Below are positions 39,939 through 47,936 of a stretch of DNA of 64,000 nucleotides, piece by piece. A program made the translations under genes and the position numbers. The notes under the pieces are model-generated. The model had not been told where the DNA came from and ran no database searches. It saw only the letters and a list, made by a program, of their open reading frames with translations. Location of the stretch: NCBI RefSeq assembly GCF_002119665.1, contig NZ_CP021111.1, positions 3,844,001 to 3,908,000 of the forward strand, read 5' to 3'. Position 1 is the first letter of the stretch. Every line of letters starts with the position of its first letter. The stretch comes from Bordetella genomosp. 13 (GTDB lineage Bacteria > Pseudomonadota > Gammaproteobacteria > Burkholderiales > Burkholderiaceae_B).

Positions 39939-41912
39939 CTACTTCGTATGCAGGTAGTGCCGGAACCGGTCGTAGTGCGTGATCACGTCCGAAATCACGT
40001 GATCACTGCTGTAGCCATAGATGTCGTAACCCCTGCCGCCCTGGCTGAGGAACACCTCGGCGCGCGAATAGCGGCGCCGCTCGTCGCGGCTGCTGTGCTG
40101 ATCGGACAGCGCAAAGGCCGGGATGGGGTAACTGATGCGACGCACGGCATACAGGAAGTCCGGCGCGCCGTCTCCATGCAGCACCTTCAGTTGCACGCCG
40201 TCGTCCAGCTGTTCGATCTCGGCCTGTAGTTCCCGGCTGCGCAGCTCATCCTGCACCGAGGTCAGCGCCGTGGTCACCGTGCCGCCGATGAAGCGATTGA
40301 CCTGGTCGCGCGTGGGATGGCTGACGATGGCATTCAGCCGCCGCCGCCACGGCACCTGGCCATCGGTGGGCAGCAGCGGCGCGGCCTGCAGCGACTGCGT
40401 GGCAAGCATGGAAGCCTCGTCCGACAGCGCCTTCCAGATGCCCCAGCACATCAAGGTCAGCACGATCACCAGCGGGAACCCCGCGATGATGGCCGCCATC
40501 TGCACCGCGTCCAGTCCGCCCGCCAGCAGCAGGCAGGCCGCCACGCCACCGCACACCAACGCCCAGAAAATGCGCAGCCACAGCGCGGGCTCTTCCTCTT
40601 CGCTGCTGCGCGCCGTGATCATGGCGATGACCAGCGCTCCCGCGTCCGATGCGGTCACGAAGTACACGGCCACCAGCAGGCCCGTGGCCCACGCCAGCAG
40701 CTGCGACAGCGGCAGATACTCGAACACCGTGAAAAGTGCGATGGGCATGTTCTGCGCCACCGTGGCCGAGATGTCTCCCGCGGCGCGATTGATGTCGAGC
40801 CAGATCGCCAGGTCGCCGAAGATGGTGAACCAGATGAAGCTGAAACCAGCCGGCGCGAACAGCACGCCCAGCAGGAATTGCCGGATGGTGCGGCCGCGCG
40901 AGATGCGCGCGATGAACAGGCCCACGAAGGGCGACCACGAGATCCACCAGCCCCAGTAGAACAGCGTCCACTCGCCCACCCATGGCGTGGGGTTGTAGGC
41001 GTATACGTGGAAGGTGCGCGCGATGAAGCCGTTGAGGTACAGGCCGATGTTCTCGACGATCGCCTGCATCAGAAAGCCCGTGGGGCCCAGGAACAGCATG
41101 GTTCCCATCAACAGGAACGACAGGATGATGATGAACTCGCTGAGCCGCCGTATGCCGTTGTCCAGCCCCGTCGCCACCGTCACCGTGGCCAGCAGCGTCA
41201 CCACCAGGATCAGCAGCAACTGCGTGTCCAGCGACTGCGGCAGGCCGAACAGATAGTTCATGCTGGCGTTGAGCTGCGACACGCCCAGCCCCAGCGACGT
41301 CGCCAGGCCGGCCAGCGTGCCCACCACCGCGAAGATGTCGATCAGCGACCCGATCGGACCGTGCACGCGTTCGCCGATCAGCGGATACAGCGCCGAGCGC
41401 AGCGACAGCGGCTGGTTCTTGCGATATCCGAAATACGCCAGGCACATGCCCAGCAGCGCATAGATGGCCCACGCGTGCACGCCCCAGTGGAAGAACGTGA
41501 TCTCCATCGCGTCGCGCATCGCATCCACCGAACGCGGGTCCGCGTCGGGCGGTTTCGAGAAGTGCGTGATGGGCTCGGCCACGCCGTAGAACACGATGCC
41601 GATGCCCATGCCGGCCGAGAACAGCATGGCCACCCATGTGCCGTAGCTGTAGTCCGGCACGGACTCATCCGGGCCCAGCTTGATGCGGCCGTACGGACTG
41701 ATGGCCAGTCCGATCAGGAACAACACAAAGAAGCCCACCGCCAGCAGATAGAACCAGCCCGCCTCGCCGATGATCCAGTCGTTGGCATGCTTGAACAGCT
41801 GCGCGGCCGACTGGGGATTGAGGCTGGCGTATGCGATGAGCGCCAGCGCGATGACGGCGGAGCCGGTGAAAGTGAGCGGAGAGACGCTCTGGGACAGTTT
41901 CTTCGCAGCCAT
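39939..41912 (-). CDS. betT: BCCT-family choline/betaine transporter
   Basis: 657 residues from the ATG at 41912, preceded by GAAGGAC. Twelve helices; FSAGMGIGIVFYGVAEPI is the glycine-rich motif and WTLFYWGWWISWSPFVG holds the Trp box for the trimethylammonium group. After helix 12 there is a long cytoplasmic tail ending HYDRFRHYLHTK, as in BetT-type high-affinity choline importers, rather than the shorter OpuD type. No betaine dehydrogenase genes are in view. Confidence 0.88.
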   Translation of the reverse strand: MAAKKLSQSVSPLTFTGSAVIALALIAYASLNPQSAAQLFKHANDWIIGEAGWFYLLAVGFFVLFLIGLAISPYGRIKLGPDESVPDYSYGTWVAMLFSAGMGIGIVFYGVAEPITHFSKPPDADPRSVDAMRDAMEITFFHWGVHAWAIYALLGMCLAYFGYRKNQPLSLRSALYPLIGERVHGPIGSLIDIFAVVGTLAGLATSLGLGVSQLNASMNYLFGLPQSLDTQLLLILVVTLLATVTVATGLDNGIRRLSEFIIILSFLLMGTMLFLGPTGFLMQAIVENIGLYLNGFIARTFHVYAYNPTPWVGEWTLFYWGWWISWSPFVGLFIARISRGRTIRQFLLGVLFAPAGFSFIWFTIFGDLAIWLDINRAAGDISATVAQNMPIALFTVFEYLPLSQLLAWATGLLVAVYFVTASDAGALVIAMITARSSEEEEPALWLRIFWALVCGGVAACLLLAGGLDAVQMAAIIAGFPLVIVLTLMCWGIWKALSDEASMLATQSLQAAPLLPTDGQVPWRRRLNAIVSHPTRDQVNRFIGGTVTTALTSVQDELRSRELQAEIEQLDDGVQLKVLHGDGAPDFLYAVRRISYPIPAFALSDQHSSRDERRRYSRAEVFLSQGGRGYDIYGYSSDHVISDVITHYDRFRHYLHTK

Positions 41913-42304
41913 GGATGTCCTTCGTTCTCGGCGCATGCGGCCCGGCGAGGCGGCGCAGTTCGCCTGCTTTTGTAACACCCGACACTATCAAAGCCTGGGC
42001 CGACAGTGGGAAGCGAAAATGCAAGCAAGTGTTGTCGCGGGGGTTTTGCGCGACCGCCCCCGGGGCGCGCCCGCACGGTCTTGGCGTTTCCAATGGAATC
42101 CCCATGCGGGCTCGGTATGCCGCCGGATCGCATCCGGCCGGTCCGGTGGCCCGGTTGCCGGCAGCGGGTGGCCTGGTGGTTTGATGGCCTGGTGGCCCGG
42201 CGGCCCACGGCGCGCCATGGTTTATCATGCCGTTCCGCTGCCTGCCGGTATCGGGCGGCTATGTGCAGTCCCTCCCCCTGACGTCGCCTTGGGAATTCAG
42301 CCGC
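41913..42304. other. Divergent promoter region between the BCCT and aminotransferase genes
   Basis: 392 bases without a supported gene. The right half is very GC-rich, with the repeated 10-mer GGCCTGGTGG at about 42169 and 42185 and interleaved CCGG blocks that can fold. No known operator is recognised. An ATG at 42227 in the aminotransferase frame is possible but the GTG at 42305 fits the family better. Confidence 0.45.
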
Positions 42305-43531
42305 GTGAAAGCCATCGAAAAATCCTCCAAACTCCATGCCGTCGCTTATGACATCCGCGGTCCGGTCCTGGATCGCGCCCGCGAAATGGAGGAAGCCGGC
42401 CAGCGCATCATCAAGCTGAACATCGGCAACGTCGCGGCGTTCGGCATACAGCCTCCCGACGAGATCGTGCAGGACATCATCCGCAACCTGGCGGACAACG
42501 CGGGCTACACCGACAGCAAGGGCCTGTTCGCGCCGCGCAAGGCGGTGGTGCACTACATGCAGGAAAAGGGCGTGCTCGGCGTCGACGTCAATGACGTCTA
42601 CCTGGGCAACGGCGCCTCCGAACTGATCTCGATGAGCATCAACGCACTGCTCAACGACGGCGACGAGCTGCTGATTCCCTCGCCGGACTTTCCGCTGTAC
42701 ACGGCCGTGACTGCGCTGTCCGGCGGCCGTCCCGTGCACTACCTGTGCGACGAAGCCTCGGGCTGGCTGCCCGACATCGAGGACATCCGCGCCAAGATCA
42801 CGCCGCGCACCCGCGGCATCGTGGTGATCAACCCCAACAACCCCACGGGCGCCCTGTATCCGCGCGAGGTGCTGCTGGACATCATCCAGGTGGCGCGCGA
42901 GCACAACCTGGTCATCCTGGCCGACGAGATCTACGACAAGACGCTTTACGAAGGCGCCACGCACATCAGCATGGCGTCGCTGTGCGACGACGTGCTCATC
43001 CTGACCTTCAACGGCCTGTCCAAGAACTACCGCTCGTGCGGCTATCGCGCGGGCTGGATGGTGGTATCCGGCGAAAAGCGCCACGCGCAGGGCTACATCG
43101 AAGGCCTGAACATGCTGGCCTCGCTGCGCCTGTGCTCGAACACGCCGGGCCAGCTGGCCATCCAGACGGCGCTGGGCGGATACCAGAGCATCGACGACCT
43201 GGTGGGGCCCAACGGCCGGCTGCGCAAGCAGCGCGACCTGGCCTACGACCTGTTGACGCAGATTCCCGGCGTGCACGTCATGAAGCCCAAAGGCGCGCTG
43301 TATCTGTTCCCCAGGCTCGATCCCGCGGTTTATCCAATCCAGAACGACCAGCAGTTCGCGTACGACCTGCTGGACCAGGAACGCGTGTTGATCGTGCAGG
43401 GCACGGGCTTCAACTGGCCGCACCACGACCACTTCCGCATGGTGTTCCTGCCCAATGCGGACGACCTGACCGAATCCATCGGCCGCATCGACCGCTTTTT
43501 GGGCAGGATGCGCAAGGGCGGCGCGTCCTGA
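42305..43531 (+). CDS. alaA: Alanine/glutamate-pyruvate aminotransferase
   Basis: PLP-dependent class I aminotransferase, 408 residues from a GTG at 42305. The start MKAIEKSSKLHAVAYDIRGP lines up with E. coli AlaA from memory. Marks: LNIGNVAAFGIQPPDEI, INPNNPTGALYPRE, FADEIYD-like LADEIYDKTLYEG, and the PLP Lys in NGLSKNYRSCGYRAGW. It interconverts pyruvate/glutamate and alanine/2-oxoglutarate. Confidence 0.9.
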   Translation: MKAIEKSSKLHAVAYDIRGPVLDRAREMEEAGQRIIKLNIGNVAAFGIQPPDEIVQDIIRNLADNAGYTDSKGLFAPRKAVVHYMQEKGVLGVDVNDVYLGNGASELISMSINALLNDGDELLIPSPDFPLYTAVTALSGGRPVHYLCDEASGWLPDIEDIRAKITPRTRGIVVINPNNPTGALYPREVLLDIIQVAREHNLVILADEIYDKTLYEGATHISMASLCDDVLILTFNGLSKNYRSCGYRAGWMVVSGEKRHAQGYIEGLNMLASLRLCSNTPGQLAIQTALGGYQSIDDLVGPNGRLRKQRDLAYDLLTQIPGVHVMKPKGALYLFPRLDPAVYPIQNDQQFAYDLLDQERVLIVQGTGFNWPHHDHFRMVFLPNADDLTESIGRIDRFLGRMRKGGAS

Positions 43532-43532
43532 C

Positions 43533-43598
43533 GCGTCCCAGACCCGAAGCGGATTGCCGACTGCCCGCAGAGCGGCTTCGCAATCAGGACCGGGACGC
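43533..43598. terminator. Imperfect hairpin after alaA
   Basis: GCGTCCC (43533-43539) pairs with GGGACGC (43592-43598) and GATTGC (43552-43557) with GCAATC (43580-43585). It may end the alaA transcript and it marks the left edge of the lower-GC island. No T run follows. Confidence 0.4.
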
Positions 43599-44077
43599 TT
43601 CAGGGTTGATCGCGCGCTTGGCCAACTCGCTGAGCCGCTGATCCGTCCTTTTCTCCTCGTCCAGGATGGCCGGCAACGTCTGCATGTCGTCATCCAGGCC
43701 CAGTTGCTCCGCCCACGTCGCCATGGTCCCGTAGACGGCGATCTCGTAGTGTTCGACGCGCTGCGCCGATGCAATGAGCCCAGCGTCGCGAAGATCAGGG
43801 TCTGTGACCATGCCGGCTCAACGGTCGGCCTCGCGGACGATGGCTTGCATCGAGCCGTCCATATGTTCACGCGTACCCATGCCATGCCGCTTCAATATTT
43901 CTCCAAACGATCACGCTGAGATCGGGTCTCTTCGAGATGGTCGAGGATGCCTTGCTTCAATTGCGGATTCTGTGCCATGTCGGCCATTTTCGGTAGCGCC
44001 TGCGTCAGCTGGTCCTCCACGGACCGCAACTCCTGCAGTTCGGCAACATACATTTGCTTGAAGTCGTTGACGTTCAT
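43584..44077 (-). pseudogene. Broken DUF892 (YciE-like) ferritin-fold gene
   Basis: The start MNVNDFKQMYVAELQELRSV is typical of DUF892. At about 43892 one A is missing from an A run, giving a premature TGA after RLEKY. Reading on in the next frame gives LKRHGMGTREHMDGSMQAIV, then a second lesion, a TGA inside EADR*AGMVTDP at about 43812, and then the rest of the protein to INPEASRS. Two separate lesions mean the gene is dead. Confidence 0.75.
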
Positions 44078-44326
44078 GATGATCTCTTTGACTCGTTGGT
44101 TCACGAAGAGGAGTGTCGGGCGACGCGACACTCATGAGGCCGGATAGGCGCGTCCGAAGTGTTCAGTGCAGCAAGTCTCGGGCCGAACGCACGCTGGTCC
44201 AGACGTAAGAGCCGACTTCGGACCGAGTGGGCAGCGGCCAAGAGGACCCGACCTCACGCCACGAAACTGGACAGTTCAGAACTAGAGATTTCCGGCGACC
44301 ACTAATGCCTAGGGAGGGGGTTCGCC

Positions 44327-44596
44327 ATGAGAAAGTCCAAGTTCACTGAAGAGCAGATTTCGTTTGCGTTGCGTCAAGCCGACACTGGTGTGTCGGTCGA
44401 AGAGGTGTGCCGCAAGGTTGGCGTCACGCAAGCTACCTTCTACGCGTGGAAGAAGAAGTACGCCGGTGTCGGGGCTACGGAGTTGCGAAGTCTGCGCCAG
44501 CTCGAAGACGAGAATAGAAGAGCTCCCAAACAACCGGTCGCTGACCTGTCTCTGGACGAAGTCATGTTGCAGGATGTGCTGCGAAACAAGCTCTAA
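44327..44596 (+). CDS. IS3-family OrfA helix-turn-helix protein
   Basis: 89 residues, open frame. MRKSKFTEEQISFALRQADT then VEEVCRKVGVTQATFYAWKK is the DNA-binding domain of IS3 OrfA proteins. The usual leucine-zipper stretch is altered in ENRRAPKQPVADLS where ENRRLKQLVADLS would be expected, and it ends MLQDVLRNKL. AGGGAGGGGG precedes the ATG. It has no working partner OrfB, so it is most likely inert. Confidence 0.7.
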   Translation: MRKSKFTEEQISFALRQADTGVSVEEVCRKVGVTQATFYAWKKKYAGVGATELRSLRQLEDENRRAPKQPVADLSLDEVMLQDVLRNKL

Positions 44597-45409
44597 GGCC
44601 GGCGCAGCGCAAGCAGCTCGTCGGCCCATCTGATCGAACGCTACCGTGTGAGTGTGAATCGGGCATGTCGGCTTTGTCAGCAGAGCCGAGCCGGCGGTAC
44701 CAAAAACTCAAGCCGAAAGTACTAGATGCACCGCTAAAGGCGCGCATGCACGAGATCGCCAGTACCCGCGTGCGATACGGCTTTTGGCGCATCTATGTGC
44801 TGATTCGTCGCGACGGCTGGCACGTCAATCACAAGCGCATCTACCGCCTATACAAGGAGGAAGGCTTGAATTTGCGCAGCAAACGACCGCATCGTCGCAA
44901 AGCCGCAGCCCATCGCCTGGAACGCCCCACGCTGACCACCCGACCAGCTAGAGCGTGCACTTCGTCTCGGATGCCTTATTCGATGGGCAGCAGTCTCGTG
45001 CTTTGACGGTCGTGGATAACTTTACTCGCGAGTGTCTCGCCATTGAGGTTGGCCAGTCATTGACAGGGCAGGACGTCGTGCAGGCACTGATACGCATCGC
45101 CGCCGACCGCAGCGCGTTGCCACGTCGCATTCAGGCTGACAACGGCCCGAACTTGTTTCCTTGTCGCATGATCAATAGGCTTACGACAACGGCGTCACGC
45201 TGGACTATTCTGGCCCCAGTAAGCCCACGGACAATGCCTTCATTGAGTCCTTCAACGGCGGTCTACGCGATGAGTGTCTGAACACGACTTGGTTCATGTC
45301 GCTGGCAGACGCGCAGAACAAGCTCGAAAACTAGAGACAGGACTACAATTATTTTCGGCCCCCACTCGGCGCTGGCCGCCACCGCACCAGCGCTCTTTGC
45401 CAGTCTGGA
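44594..45409 (+). pseudogene. IS3-family OrfB (DDE transposase) remnant
   Basis: Pieces of one transposase in three frames. An extra C near 44619 shifts frame after KQLVG. KARMHEIASTRVRYGFWRIY and VNHKRIYRLYKEEGLNLRSK follow; the first Asp segment is lost near 44945; ALTVVDNFTRECLAIEVGQS and RRIQADNGPN follow; the next part ([20 protein letters not shown]) is in another frame; a TAG at 45332-45334 replaces Trp before RQDYNYF. Confidence 0.75.
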
Positions 45410-45652
45410 CTCGACAATGGCCAGCGCCTTGCCCGGCGCAATCGCCCTGGGCGAGAGGGCCAGGCGAGAGGATGCGTCGGCAAGCCCAGCCTCGCACGGG
45501 GCCAGGAAACGGCTTAGCCATTTACGCACCGTCGCCCCGGTCACGCCGTAGGCGTGGGCGGCGTCGGTCACGGTCAGGCGTTTATCGACCAATTGCTGGA
45601 CCATTTCGAGTCGACGTATGAACGTCAGTCGGGCATGCTAATGGGTGTCCAT
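45410..45652 (-). pseudogene. IS481-type transposase N-terminal remnant with early stop
   Basis: From the ATG at 45652 the reading is MDTH, then TAG (45640-45638) where IS481 has a Lys codon, then HARLTFIRRLEMVQQLVDKR, AYGVTGATVRKWLSRFL, and LADASSRLALSPRAIAPGKA as far as LAIVE. After that it continues into foreign sequence. The helix-turn-helix part is recognisable but the DDE part is gone. Confidence 0.75.
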
Positions 45653-45749
45653 CCGGCCGGGCTCCCTGAGAGATCTGGTGGTTTGGCGATTACCAGTTTC
45701 TCAAACCCGGGTCGGATGAACCATCGATACAACCTATTGAATGTTCACA
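45410..45749 (-). mobile_element. Truncated IS481-like element, 5' end only
   Basis: On the minus strand the outer end reads TGTGAACATTCAATAGGTTG, very close to the IS481 terminal repeat as I recall it, and the base pairs just outside are CCTAGC, which fits the NCTAGN target of that family. About 340 of roughly 1,050 bases remain; the inner part is lost at the junction with the IS3 remnant. Confidence 0.75.
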
Positions 45750-46065
45750 CCTAGCCCATCGAGCGGCTGAACAGCTCCTTGCAGGCAGTCATGGGCGTTC
45801 TCGGCTGATAGGCACCGACCGGCGAGTGCCCGTCCCAGAAACGCGGGAGCTTCGCTGAAGGCAAAGCCATCCCTTGAAGGAAGGAGTGCAATGATCCAGT
45901 CAGCGTTTCCGGCGGCGGACTCAGGGCAATGGCTGCCCCGTGATGGAGGAAAGACTGTGGATGCCGGCCGCGCGGCGAGCGCCCCTACCGCCTGTGGGCG
46001 GAGTGAATCCGGCAGTTACGATACAAGGAGCGAAGTGCTAATGCGTGAGACAACGAGATGCTCGA
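45750..46065. other. Region between the IS481 remnant and the methyltransferase gene
   Basis: 316 bases without a gene I can support. A frame starting at 45891 after AAGGAAGGAG runs into the methyltransferase gene in antisense and has no family features. The sequence looks like leftover mobile-element DNA but cannot be assigned. Confidence 0.4.
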
Positions 46066-47649
46066 TTACGCGACTGCTGCGTATCGATGCTGCTGGCAAC
46101 TGGTCATTGCAGACTCCAGGAAATCCAGCACAATTTCGCCGATCTGCCTTGCAAGGTAGGGCGGAACCGCATTTCCAACCTGCCAATACTGATGCGTGCG
46201 GCTCCCCTCGAAGTAGTAGTTGTCCGGGAACGTCTGCAGGCGAGCCGCTTCCCTTACCGTGAGACTGCGGCATTGCGCCGGGTCATGATGGATGTAGTAA
46301 TGCCCGTCTTTCGCAATATGTGACACGATGGTGGTTGACGGCTTGTCCCTCAGCTGAACTCTGAACCTGTCGAGAAAGGGCACACTCTCATCATAGACAT
46401 TGCCATGCAGAGGAAGAAGCTTAGGAGGAAAGTCCGGCACCTTCAGTGATCGTTCTTTCATCTCTGCATAGCATGCCGCAAACAGATAACGCCCAAGATC
46501 GGAGCGCATGTGCTTTCGAGTCTCATGCTGAAGCACTCCACCCACTCTCGAATCCCCCAGCCACGCGCGCAGAGACTGAGGCATTCCGGACAGATCCTGC
46601 TCAAACTCCATAAAAGAGCTGCCGAAAGAGTCATGGTTCTGCGCTTGCGCATATGCACCAATCATCTTCTCCTCGATTTCCTGTCGATCGGGATGCCGCC
46701 AGCCCTTGAGTGCCTGTTTTGCATCTCGCAATGCGGACAGCCAAGTCGAATGGCTATCGCCTTCCTTTGAAAGCCTGCTTCGCAGAGGAGGCATGCCGGC
46801 TAGAGCCTCCCCAACCGTCACCACTGAGGGTGCAGGCTTCAACACCAACCGACCAGCTTCATTCAGCACGTGCGCGCCCCTGCTGGCCCAATCGGAACGG
46901 ATGCCGAACAGTATGACTCGATGCCGCGCCTGAGGCAGGCCGAACGCTTCCGACTCGATGAGGTAGTCGAGAGGTGTCAGATTCGTCCCGTCCGTCACAA
47001 AAGATCGAATCTCATAGTGATGGCCGTTACCCGGACTTTGCAGATCCGACAGGATTCGGTCAAAGATGAGCGATCCGCCAAGACGGGACGTCAGGATTCC
47101 CTTTACGTTCTCCATGACGAAAACGGTCGGCCCGAAATCACGCAGAATCCGCAGGTATTGCTCATACAGCAGATGGCGCGCGTCGCTCTCGAACTTCTTT
47201 GGGTCGCCGGGCCTCATTCTGGACCGGCCTGCCATTGAGTATGCCTGACACGGAGGCCCGCCAATCAGCACCCATTCCGAAGCACCGCCCAAGGCGGACT
47301 CGATCCAACTGTCGACTTCCTGGTTTGGCGTATCCCCAAGCTCGGCACACCGGGCTTCCAGCGCGGCATGACGCGCCTCCGGCGGCACATCTGGATGTGC
47401 GAACAACTCCTCTCGAGAGATCTTTCCCGTTACATAATCGTAGTAGCAGTCCGGGACGTGCTTGTCGCGCATTGCCGTGTACAGGGCCCTGAGAGACAGC
47501 GTACGGTGGGCGACTGCGTCCTTCTCTATCGACAGCCGAACATCGAATCTTCGTCGGCCATAGTCCCCAAAGATGGAAGAAAACCCCTCACCCAGCCCGC
47601 CCGGCCCTGCGAAAAGGTCTATCACCGGAATGGAATCGGCTGGTTTCAT
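46066..47649 (-). CDS. DNA (cytosine-5)-methyltransferase
   Basis: 527 residues from the ATG at 47649 (a longer TTG reading at 47799 adds 50 non-conserved residues). Motif I DLFAGPGGLGEGF, motif IV with catalytic Cys134 in GGPPCQAYSMAG, motif VI MENVKG, motif VIII QARHRVILFG, motif IX TVREAARLQTFPD and motif X QVGNAVPPYLA are all present. It should modify host cytosines and protect them from the linked nucleases. It is divergent from the sigma-factor gene. Recognition site unknown; the presence of Vsr is consistent with a 5-methylcytosine mark. Confidence 0.95.
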   Translation of the reverse strand: MKPADSIPVIDLFAGPGGLGEGFSSIFGDYGRRRFDVRLSIEKDAVAHRTLSLRALYTAMRDKHVPDCYYDYVTGKISREELFAHPDVPPEARHAALEARCAELGDTPNQEVDSWIESALGGASEWVLIGGPPCQAYSMAGRSRMRPGDPKKFESDARHLLYEQYLRILRDFGPTVFVMENVKGILTSRLGGSLIFDRILSDLQSPGNGHHYEIRSFVTDGTNLTPLDYLIESEAFGLPQARHRVILFGIRSDWASRGAHVLNEAGRLVLKPAPSVVTVGEALAGMPPLRSRLSKEGDSHSTWLSALRDAKQALKGWRHPDRQEIEEKMIGAYAQAQNHDSFGSSFMEFEQDLSGMPQSLRAWLGDSRVGGVLQHETRKHMRSDLGRYLFAACYAEMKERSLKVPDFPPKLLPLHGNVYDESVPFLDRFRVQLRDKPSTTIVSHIAKDGHYYIHHDPAQCRSLTVREAARLQTFPDNYYFEGSRTHQYWQVGNAVPPYLARQIGEIVLDFLESAMTSCQQHRYAAVA

Positions 47650-47825
47650 CTTTCTAAGTGGCGGAGTCACCCGGAGGATTTTCTGGAGGGTGCGGAAGTA
47701 TACCAGGTGGGTCTGAATGCCCTTCCCCTTCGGCGTACCAGCACGACGCCCTGCTCCTTTCTCACATTCTGTGGCGAGCTGATACGTTATTATGTTCAAC
47801 CATTACCCGGCCTTACCGCTGGTCA

Positions 47826-47862
47826 CATCCGTCTATGCATACGTCACCGGAATTGACGGATG
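47826..47862. promoter_or_regulatory. 8-base inverted repeat in the divergent control region
   Basis: CATCCGTC at 47826-47833 and GACGGATG at 47855-47862 are perfect reverse complements with 21 bases between. They lie between the methyltransferase and sigma genes, about 75 bases ahead of the sigma start. They could be a hairpin in the leader or a repressor site. An AT-rich stretch at 47780-47800 is the likeliest promoter core nearby. Confidence 0.45.
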
Positions 47863-47936
47863 CAGCCCAGACACCACAACCCAAGGCATTTGTGCGTTAC
47901 CCAGCTTGATGGCGCCAGATGGGAAGGAAGGAACGA

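Larger units (their letters stand above)
44327..45409 (+). mobile_element. Decayed IS3-family insertion sequence
   Basis: Both reading frames of an IS3-type element are present but broken. The first gene is nearly whole, the second carries a frameshift, a deletion, a scrambled segment and a stop codon. The order and the DDE-type sequence blocks are clear. Terminal inverted repeats were not identified. The right end runs straight into an IS481-like remnant on the other strand. Confidence 0.75.

Noticed and set aside
41913..42304. Possible CRISPR or short tandem repeat array from the repeated GGCCTGGTGG
   Set aside because: Only two copies, no regular spacing and no cas genes in the window.
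43500..46000. A left-hand copy of the tRNA-Leu 3' end that would mark the other island boundary
   Set aside because: I searched by eye for the T-arm sequence and did not find it; the boundary may be outside, decayed or missed.
45891..46262. A 123-residue plus-strand frame with a good ribosome-like AAGGAAGGAG
   Set aside because: Most of it is antisense to the end of the methyltransferase gene and the sequence matches no family I know.
47650..47799. A 50-residue N-terminal extension of the methyltransferase from a TTG start
   Set aside because: The added residues are not conserved-looking and motif I starts ten residues after the ATG at 47649, the usual place.
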